Assembly (NCBI GenBank): GCA_012271065.1
Contig: JAAXHE010000322.1
Location: forward strand, 13,509 to 20,431
Source of the DNA: Candidatus Latescibacterota bacterium
GTDB lineage: Bacteria; Latescibacterota; UBA2968; GCA-2709665
Direction: 5' to 3'
Length of the DNA stretch: 6,923 bases
The notes below the pieces were generated by a model, which saw only the letters and a program-made list of their open reading frames with translations, did not search any database and was not told where the DNA came from. Positions 1 through 4,863 of this stretch are shown one piece after another (position 1 is the first letter of the stretch; every line of letters starts with the position of its first letter). Made by a program: the position numbers and the translations under genes.

Positions 1-29
1 TGCAGAGCGACTTTATCAACGGACTTTAG
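1..29 (+). CDS. possible 3' end of an upstream gene (partial)
   Basis: Reading from base 3, the frame runs Q-S-D-F-I-N-G-L and stops at TAG 27-29, 11 bases before the aldolase start. This would suit the last codons of a gene in the same operon. Eight codons are too few to identify a product. The aldolase frame is also open to the left edge, so the tail could be chance. Confidence 0.2.
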
Positions 30-40
30 AAGGTCACATC

Positions 41-868
41 GTGATGACACTCCATCAGGCGAAACTGGATATCCTGGAAGCAGGGCGCAGACTCTACAAC
101 AGAGGTTACATCGTCTCGAGCGACGGCAATATCTCCGCCCGCTTCGACGAAGGCCGCCTGATTGTAACGCCCAGCGGGCTGTGCAAAGGGAATTTCTCCG
201 TAGAAGATCTGTGCGTCTGCGATATGGAAGGCAGGAAGATCAGCGGCCTCCACAGCCCTTCCTCGGAAATCGGCATGCATCTCTTCCTCTACAGGGAAAG
301 GCCCGACATCAAGGCGGTCGTCCATGCGCATCCACCTACGGCTACGGGATTCTCAGTTGCCGGAATGCCGCTCACCGATTGCGTTCTGCCCGAGGTCGTG
401 ATCACGCTCGGCTCGATTCCCACGGCGAAGTACGGCACCCCCGGAGGGCCGGAGATCTCCGAACCGATTCGAAAGTTCGTCAAGGACTACGATGCCTATC
501 TGCTCGAGAATCATGGCGCTACCACCGTGGGTTCCGACGTGATGAACGCCTATTTCAAAATGGAAACACTGGAACATTTCGCACGAATCCTCTTCGTCGC
601 GCGCCAGCTGGGCGGCGCCAACGTCCTGAACCAGGAACAGGTCGACAAACTCCTCCGGATCCGCGAACGCCTGGGTATCCGGGGCCCGGATCCCGCGTGC
701 GTCGTCGGCGATGCGCCGTCCATGCCTGACACGTCAGAATCGGAAATCCCTACCCGTCGCACACGCAGCGCCTCGAACCCTGCAGGCGATCCTCCGCCGC
801 CGGAAGACGACCTCATCGCCGAAATCACCCGCCAGGTGACGCACGAACTCCGCACCAAGATCCAGTGA
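41..868 (+). CDS. class II aldolase (L-fuculose/rhamnulose-1-phosphate aldolase type) with C-terminal encapsulation-peptide-like tail
   Basis: This is a zinc-dependent class II aldolase of the FucA/RhaD/AraD family, which splits a ketose-1-phosphate into DHAP and L-lactaldehyde. The phosphate-binding SSDGNIS (26-32) and TPSG (43-46) are present. SSE (74-76) supplies the catalytic Glu76. HAH gives zinc ligands His95 and His97, and ENHGA (156-160) gives His158. These correspond to E. coli FucA Glu73, His92, His94 and His155 with a constant offset of 3. The catalytic fold ends near residue 215, the usual family length. Residues 222-256 are a proline/serine-rich linker, and 257-275 form an amphipathic helix with L258, I259, I262, V266, L270 and I274 on one face. 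Such a tail is typical of cargo targeted to a microcompartment lumen, as in PVM-type BMC aldolases. AGAAGG at 28-33 lies 7 bases before GTG 41 and 10 before ATG 44, so either may be the start. The kinase gene follows after 25 bases, probably in the same operon. The family is certain; fuculose versus rhamnulose preference is not. Confidence 0.92.
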   Translation: MMTLHQAKLDILEAGRRLYNRGYIVSSDGNISARFDEGRLIVTPSGLCKGNFSVEDLCVCDMEGRKISGLHSPSSEIGMHLFLYRERPDIKAVVHAHPPTATGFSVAGMPLTDCVLPEVVITLGSIPTAKYGTPGGPEISEPIRKFVKDYDAYLLENHGATTVGSDVMNAYFKMETLEHFARILFVARQLGGANVLNQEQVDKLLRIRERLGIRGPDPACVVGDAPSMPDTSESEIPTRRTRSASNPAGDPPPPEDDLIAEITRQVTHELRTKIQ

Positions 869-893
869 TAATCTGAAACACCTCAAGCAGCCT

Positions 894-2081
894 ATGAAAA
901 TCCTCGTCGCCAACGTTGGCAGTACGTCATTCAAGTACAAACTATTCGATATGACGGACGAGACAGTGCTCGCAGAGGGGCGCCTCGAGCGTATCGGCGA
1001 CGAGCGATGTCCCGTTCAGCATCGCATCGACCGCTCGGAAACCCGATCCACCTGCGCGCTTCCCGATTATCCTTCTGCGATCCGTAACGTAATGGAAGCG
1101 CTTGGCAGCGTGGTTGGCAGCCGGGGGGCCTCCGACCTGGATGCCGTGGGATTCAAGACCGTCCACCTGCGTGGAGAACCCGGGACGTACCTGCTGGACG
1201 ACGGGATTCTCGAGCGCATGGCCGACTACAACGATCTCGCGCCTGCCCACAACCCGCCGTACATACAGGCTGTCCGGATCTTTCACGCGCTTTACCCCAA
1301 ACTGCCGCTGGTCGGGCTGTTCGAACCGGCCTTCCACGCCACCATACCGGATTACGCGTACACCTACAGCGTTCCCTTTGCCTGGTACGAGACTCACGGT
1401 GTGCGCAAATACGGCTTCCACGGCGCCTCACACCGCTACGTCTCGGAACGAGTGCCAGTGCTCCTCGAACGACCGGTCGAAGGGCTGAACCTGATTTCCT
1501 GCCACCTGGGCGGGAGTGCGTCTCTGTGCGCCGTCAAGGACGGAAGGTCTATCGACACCACGATGGGATTCTCCGCCCAGGACGGTATCATCCACGGCAA
1601 CCGGAACGGCGCCATCGACCCCTTCATCATTCCGTTTATAATGGATCGCGAAGGCCTCTCTACAGACGATATCCGTCGCATTCTCACCACGGAAAGCGGC
1701 CTGGCCGGCATTTCCGGCCTCAGCGGCGACGTCCGCGACCTCGAGTCGGCCGCCGCCGCCGGCAACCGTCGGGCCAGACTGGCCATCGAGACGTTCTGCT
1801 ACGGCGTGAAAACTTCCATCGGCGCGATGGCTGCCGCGCTTGGCGGCGTCGACGCGCTGGCCTTTGCGGGAGGCATCGGTGAACGCGGCGTTAACGTTCG
1901 CCAACGCATCTGCCGTGGTCTGAGATTTCTGGGAATTGAGCTGGACCCGGAAAGGAACCGTTCGGGGCCTCCTGAGCGGCTGGTCTCCGCTTCCGAAAGC
2001 GCCGTAAAAATCGCGATTGTGACCACCAACGAAGAGATCATCGTGGCCCGGGAGACCGCGGCCTTCCTGACAGCTCGTTAA
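894..2081 (+). CDS. acetate/propionate-family kinase, divergent (probable BMC-pathway acyl kinase)
   Basis: This is an ASKHA-fold acyl kinase of 395 residues, the normal AckA length, which makes ATP from acyl-phosphate and ADP. Family landmarks are N7, S10, S12 and K14 in NVGSTSFK, then HNPP (119-122), YGFHGASH (173-180) with His176, HLG (204-206), Arg237, SGLAGISG (268-275), AGGIGE (325-330) and TTNEE (377-381) with Glu380. Against the Methanosarcina thermophila enzyme, three active-site positions differ: Arg91 becomes Lys88, Asp148 becomes Glu144 (LFEPAFH) and Asn211 becomes Gly207 (HLGGS). The RSGD motif is RNGA. The changes are mostly conservative and the rest of the fold is intact, so this is more likely a divergent subfamily than a dead enzyme. 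In a fucose/rhamnose microcompartment the substrate could be lactyl-phosphate rather than acetyl-phosphate, which is inference. There is no encapsulation tail, so it probably works outside the shell. No strong Shine-Dalgarno is seen before ATG 894, which fits translation as the second gene of an operon. Confidence 0.93.
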   Translation: MKILVANVGSTSFKYKLFDMTDETVLAEGRLERIGDERCPVQHRIDRSETRSTCALPDYPSAIRNVMEALGSVVGSRGASDLDAVGFKTVHLRGEPGTYLLDDGILERMADYNDLAPAHNPPYIQAVRIFHALYPKLPLVGLFEPAFHATIPDYAYTYSVPFAWYETHGVRKYGFHGASHRYVSERVPVLLERPVEGLNLISCHLGGSASLCAVKDGRSIDTTMGFSAQDGIIHGNRNGAIDPFIIPFIMDREGLSTDDIRRILTTESGLAGISGLSGDVRDLESAAAAGNRRARLAIETFCYGVKTSIGAMAAALGGVDALAFAGGIGERGVNVRQRICRGLRFLGIELDPERNRSGPPERLVSASESAVKIAIVTTNEEIIVARETAAFLTAR

Positions 2082-2098
2082 AAAAGCCCATCCGGGCT
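2080..2098 (-). terminator. weak terminator-like hairpin, minus-strand orientation
   Basis: AGCCC (2085-2089), a 4-base loop and GGGCT (2094-2098) form a 5-bp stem. The A-run at 2080-2085 becomes a T-run after the hairpin when read on the minus strand. On the + strand no T-run follows, so it should not end the aldolase-kinase transcript efficiently. No minus-strand gene is seen that needs it, so it may be chance. Confidence 0.2.
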
Positions 2099-2200
2099 GC
2101 GGCCGGCCCCTGCGACCGCAATGCTGCGCTGCCTGCCTGCAGAGCCAATTCTTCTACGGACTACTATGCCGTCCCTGGCAACGTAGGGATCCTCGAACCC

Positions 2201-3625
2201 ATGAATTCCTTCTTCATCGCGCTGTTTCTCCTGCTCGCGAACCCGCTGCCCGGTTTCGATCGGGAACTCTGGACCGCCTTCCCCAATATGAACTCGGTTA
2301 CAGCCCTGGCCGAAGGCAGCCAGTACATCTACGTGGGTACCGAGCGCGGCATCCGGCGTTACGACATTTACGGCGAACGCTGGCACAGGCCGCTGACAGT
2401 CCTTGACGGCCTGCCGGACAATCGCATTCGCGCCATTGCCTACGACGCCAATACCGGCGAACTATGGATGGACACGCCGTCGGGCGCGGCCCGCTGGCTC
2501 ACGCGGCTGGAATCCGTTTCCTATTTCGGCGACGACCCGCCCCCGCGCCGTCCGCCGGCGCCGATTCCGCCTGTCTATTTGCCTTTCGGCTACTTCATTG
2601 AGAGCGGATGGATCCGCGGCCCGCGAAGGAGCTATCCCATCACGGCGACGCTGATGGACACCTGGCACACGCTGTGGATCGGCACCGGCGGACTGGGTAT
2701 TGCCAAGGCGAAAATGACGGACCGGCAAGTCGAATTCCACGCTTTCGGGCCTCTCGACGAGAATGTCACTGCCATGGCGAGAGACGGAGACAGCATCTGG
2801 TTCGGAGGCAGAGGCGTCTACGGCATAAGGGAACAGGCAATATCACGGTACCATCTCGAAACCCAACTGTGGGAATACTTCGAACCGGAGCACATTATGG
2901 GTCTCGATGAGGCACGTATTTCCGCCATTCTTCCCGACAGCGCCACGGTCTGGTTCGGCGCCTGGAACGGCCTCATCCGATACGTGCGCCACTCCGGTCA
3001 GTGGACAACCTATCGATTGCCCGGCAGGCGCGAGGTCACCGCCCTGGCCAGAGCGGGATCCCGGGTCTGGATCGGCACTCAGGCCGGACTGGCGGTGTTC
3101 GATACACAGGCGGACACGATCCGCTGGGTCGGCGGCAGCGAAAGGTTCACCATTCATGCCATGGCCGCCGGCGCCGGCTACATATGGGCCGGTACGCATC
3201 TGGGTCTGTTTCGCTGTCCCGTCGACGACGTGAACTGGACGCCCGTCCGGAGCCCAGGTGGACTCACGTCCCGTCCCATCAACGGGCTGGCCACCAGCAG
3301 GAACCACGTGTGGGCAACGGTTGAGTCGCCGTCCGCGCTCATTCATGTGGCCGCGCCGGACTCGGCATGGCAACGATTCGCTCTCGCCGAGATTCACGGC
3401 GACCGTCACGTATCGATTGCGGCCGATACCAGCCACGTCTGGCTTGCCACCGACCTTGGCGCGTTCCGCTTCGATATTTCCACTAAACTCTGGAAGCGCT
3501 ACACGCAGTCCAGCGGCCTGATCGATGACCGTACGCAGGCCGTGCTGCTTCAGGACGACTACGTCTGGTTCGGCACGGAAAAAGGTGCGAGCCGTTACGA
3601 TTGGTCGCAGGACTTTTTTCGATAA
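2201..3625 (+). CDS. secreted beta-propeller protein (two-component-regulator-propeller-like repeats)
   Basis: The product is 474 residues with a short hydrophobic N-terminal segment (FFIALFLLLANPLPG, 4-18) that looks like a signal peptide, though its n-region lacks Lys/Arg. The rest is built from repeats of the form [VIL]W[IFA]GT..G[LA].R[YF]D. I count about ten: near 43, 88, 158, 199, 250, 289, 328, 370, 413 and 455. This is the signature of the propeller seen in the sensor part of hybrid two-component regulators (ligand_gated/Reg_prop type). Here no transmembrane kinase or DNA-binding domain follows; the protein ends with the last repeat. It is therefore best read as a stand-alone exported propeller with an unknown ligand. 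A proline-rich insert (113-125) interrupts the second and third repeats. AGGGA at 2185-2189 is 11 bases before ATG 2201, a poor spacing. The frame is open further upstream, so the start is uncertain. It sits 119 bases after the kinase; a link to the microcompartment is not evident. Confidence 0.8.
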   Translation: MNSFFIALFLLLANPLPGFDRELWTAFPNMNSVTALAEGSQYIYVGTERGIRRYDIYGERWHRPLTVLDGLPDNRIRAIAYDANTGELWMDTPSGAARWLTRLESVSYFGDDPPPRRPPAPIPPVYLPFGYFIESGWIRGPRRSYPITATLMDTWHTLWIGTGGLGIAKAKMTDRQVEFHAFGPLDENVTAMARDGDSIWFGGRGVYGIREQAISRYHLETQLWEYFEPEHIMGLDEARISAILPDSATVWFGAWNGLIRYVRHSGQWTTYRLPGRREVTALARAGSRVWIGTQAGLAVFDTQADTIRWVGGSERFTIHAMAAGAGYIWAGTHLGLFRCPVDDVNWTPVRSPGGLTSRPINGLATSRNHVWATVESPSALIHVAAPDSAWQRFALAEIHGDRHVSIAADTSHVWLATDLGAFRFDISTKLWKRYTQSSGLIDDRTQAVLLQDDYVWFGTEKGASRYDWSQDFFR

Positions 3626-3637
3626 CGCATTGTTTTC

Positions 3638-3650
3638 CATTTATTAAATG
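3638..3650. promoter_or_regulatory. short AT-rich palindrome, possible operator
   Basis: CATTT-ATT-AAATG is a perfect 13-base inverted repeat about 33 bases upstream of the -35 box at 3683, in an AT-rich stretch unlike the GC-rich genes around it. It could be a regulator half-site pair. It is too short to separate from chance. Confidence 0.2.
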
Positions 3651-3673
3651 TCAACTTCCCTCGGTCGTGAACG

Positions 3674-3711
3674 AAAAAAAACGTGACACAAACCGACATT
3701 TTCCTTATCTT
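3674..3711 (+). promoter_or_regulatory. sigma-70-type promoter of the intergenic RNA / shell-gene leader
   Basis: GTGACA (3683-3688) matches the -35 consensus at five of six bases. It is followed by exactly 17 bases and then TATCTT (3706-3711), which matches the -10 consensus at four of six. A run of eight A (3674-3681) lies directly upstream, like an UP element. The predicted start is near 3718, just before the self-complementary region begins at 3724. It is the best sigma-70-like promoter noticed in the window. Confidence 0.6.
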
Positions 3712-3717
3712 TAGGAT

Positions 3718-4019
3718 CGGCACATTACGTTACTTAGCGGCAGTGTTCTGTCCCAGAAATAGGTTGCCTTTAATTCGGCAGTCGAGTCGCCCGGTTCGCA
3801 AGGCGCCAGCGCGCAGGCGACCTGCGTAAGGTCGGCCAGCGAAGGCAACGCCGCGAGACGGGATGAATCGGCGGCCGAATGGTGAGATATTTGTGGGACA
3901 GAACACCGATACGTAATCGAATGGTCCTGATGATCTTTCCCCTATTTCATCTGCTAAGTTGAACGACAGCGGCCACTCCGGGCGTCTCCGTGCGCCCGGA
4001 GTGGCCGCTGTCGTGTTTT
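3718..4019 (+). ncRNA. putative structured RNA (6S-like rod or regulatory leader of the shell gene)
   Basis: No protein-coding gene fits here, but the stretch is rich in long-range pairing. GTGTTCTGTCCCA (3743-3755) pairs perfectly with 3894-3906. After a single G-G mismatch, AAATA (3757-3761) pairs with TATTT (3888-3892). Outside this, ATTACGT (3724-3730) pairs with ACGTAAT (3911-3917). Inside, an 11/7-base bubble is followed by ATTCGGC (3773-3779) with GCCGAAT (3874-3880), then a broken helix 3781-3792/3861-3872. The result is a rod of about 195 nt with a closing stem, a bubble and an apical arm, the general shape of 6S RNA. An alternative pairing is GTTGCCTT (3763-3770) with AAGGCAAC (3842-3849). 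A promoter places the start near 3718 and a terminator ends it at about 4019. No sequence signature of tmRNA, RNase P, SRP RNA, T-box or cobalamin riboswitch was seen. A structured transcript is well supported; 6S identity is a guess. Confidence 0.55.
3963..4019 (+). terminator. intrinsic terminator-like 22-bp hairpin just before the shell gene
   Basis: Bases 3963-3984 and 3993-4014 are perfect reverse complements (22 bp, GC-rich) around an 8-base loop, followed by G and TTTT (4016-4019). The stem is much longer than a usual intrinsic terminator. It ends 30 bases before the shell-gene ATG, leaving no room for another full promoter. The shell gene must therefore rely on read-through, processing or regulated antitermination. 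Confidence 0.75.
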
Positions 4020-4044
4020 CGCATTTCCCGCTCTGGATCCCCAT

Positions 4045-4494
4045 ATGGCCAAAAGCGCGTTAGGTCTTATTGAAACTCGTGGATTTACCGGCGTCGTTGA
4101 AGCGGCAGACGCGGCCGTGAAGGCAGCCGCGGTCGAACTTGCGGCTGTCGAAAAGATAGATGGAGGCCTCGTTTCCATTCGAATCCTGGGAGACGTTGGG
4201 GCCGTACAGGCCGCTGTCCAGGCGGCCGCCGAGGCTGCAGAACGGGTCGGCCAGCTGGTATCCCAACACGTGATTCCGAATCCCCACGACGATCTGGTGG
4301 ACGTGTTCGAACTGAACGGGCCCCAGACCCAATCTCCGGAAAATCCAGACGTCAGCGGTCTCTCGGTTTTACAGCTCCGACAGCTGGCCAGACAGACACC
4401 CGGTCTGTCCATAAAGGGTCGCGAGATCTCTCGCGCCACCCGCCAACAATTGATCCAGGCGCTGCTCAGCGCGGATGCCAACATCGACACCTAA
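4045..4494 (+). CDS. bacterial microcompartment hexameric shell protein (BMC-H) with SAP/Rho_N-like C-terminal extension
   Basis: Residues 4-80 are a canonical BMC domain, the unit of PduA/EutM/CcmK hexamers that tile microcompartment facets: ALGLIETRGF (5-14), AADAAVKAA (20-28), GDVGAVQAAV (49-58), AAERVGQLVSQHVIPNPH (64-81). The pore loop reads KIDGG (37-41) where PduA has KIGSG, putting an acidic residue beside the pore. BMC-H proteins usually end near residue 90-100; this one is 149 aa. The extra part has a linker (91-104) followed by LSVLQLRQLAR (106-116), GLSIKGREIS (120-129) and RQQLIQALL (133-141). This two-helix pattern resembles SAP/Rho_N nucleic-acid-binding motifs, though it could simply be a shell-family tail. 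The start follows from the domain boundary; only a weak GGA (4035-4037) precedes ATG 4045. The gene stands directly behind the 22-bp hairpin and overlaps a possible start of the next gene. Confidence 0.95.
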   Translation: MAKSALGLIETRGFTGVVEAADAAVKAAAVELAAVEKIDGGLVSIRILGDVGAVQAAVQAAAEAAERVGQLVSQHVIPNPHDDLVDVFELNGPQTQSPENPDVSGLSVLQLRQLARQTPGLSIKGREISRATRQQLIQALLSADANIDT

Positions 4495-4499
4495 TGTCG

Positions 4500-4505
4500 A
4501 AGGAG
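4500..4505 (+). promoter_or_regulatory. ribosome binding site deciding the start of the coiled-coil gene
   Basis: AAGGAG is followed by 6 bases and then ATG 4512, an ideal spacing. The competing upstream ATG at 4494 overlaps the shell-gene stop (TAATG) and has no such site, which favours 4512. Confidence 0.7.
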
Positions 4506-4511
4506 TCCCGG

Positions 4512-4856
4512 ATGGATAAAGACACGCTTTGGGAACGCATCAAGAGAGGGATCATCGACAGTGCCACAACAGCGGCCCACAAGGCCGAGCACCTGGGGAA
4601 AATCGGACGCGCCAGGCTCGATATCGCGGGAACCCGCCATGCCATACACGAAGCATTCGCGGAGTTGGGCGGCGCGGTCTACACGCACCTGTCCGAGGGC
4701 GGCGAAAGTGACGTTGCCCAGGCAGTCGACGTACAGGATCAGGTGCGGAGAATCAGCGAACTTGAAAACCTTCTGCAAGAACGGGAAGCACTTCTGAAGA
4801 ACCTGAAAGCCGGCGACAACCAGGAAGAGGAGAAGACCGCAGAGGCGGAGACATAG
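4512..4856 (+). CDS. small acidic coiled-coil protein, function unknown
   Basis: I do not recognise a named family. From ATG 4512 the product is 114 residues; from ATG 4494, overlapping the shell stop as TAATG, it is 120. The shorter form is chosen because AAGGAG lies 6 bases before its start. The protein is predicted to be nearly all helix. A basic N-terminal segment (DTLWERIKRGI) is followed by an Ala/His-rich stretch. The core HEAFAELGGAVYTHL recalls small helical proteins with an 'ELG..VY' pattern common near envelope genes. A heptad-rich segment then runs from about 72 to 100 (RRISELENLLQEREALLKNL), with an acidic Glu/Lys tail. No signal peptide, membrane segment or cysteine is seen. It lies between the shell gene and the protease gene with gaps of 17 and 7 bases, so the three are probably co-transcribed. 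Translation coupled to the shell gene is possible. Confidence 0.7.
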   Translation: MDKDTLWERIKRGIIDSATTAAHKAEHLGKIGRARLDIAGTRHAIHEAFAELGGAVYTHLSEGGESDVAQAVDVQDQVRRISELENLLQEREALLKNLKAGDNQEEEKTAEAET

Positions 4857-4863
4857 TATCGGC

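Noticed and set aside
942..1904. Long minus-strand and alternate-frame open frames across the kinase gene
   Set aside because: The kinase frame carries all family motifs; the others are low-complexity Arg/Gly/Ala-rich shadows.
2139..2167. Promoter in front of the propeller gene (TACTAT as -10)
   Set aside because: The -10 is only a partial match and no acceptable -35 lies 15-19 bases upstream.
2843..3640. 265-codon open frame on the minus strand
   Set aside because: It lies antisense to the propeller gene, whose repeats are clear; the antisense peptide shows no known motif and the GC-rich codons explain the open frame.
3743..3906. MITE or small transposon with 13-bp terminal inverted repeats
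   Set aside because: No target-site duplication flanks either the 13-bp or the outer 7-bp repeats, pairing continues inside the element, and a promoter and terminator frame it, which fits an RNA better. Copies elsewhere in the genome would reopen this.
3890..3920. ACAGAA-containing 3' segment reminiscent of RNase P RNA
   Set aside because: The conserved 5' GAGGAAAGUCC block and other RNase P signatures are missing and the element is too short.
3718..4019. T-box, cobalamin, TPP or other known riboswitch
   Set aside because: None of the conserved boxes (T-box sequence, B12 box, thi box) can be found on the + strand.
3730..4044. 104-codon minus-strand open frame in the intergenic gap
   Set aside because: It runs through the 22-bp palindrome and the self-complementary RNA region, has no recognisable motif and is better explained by the RNA element.
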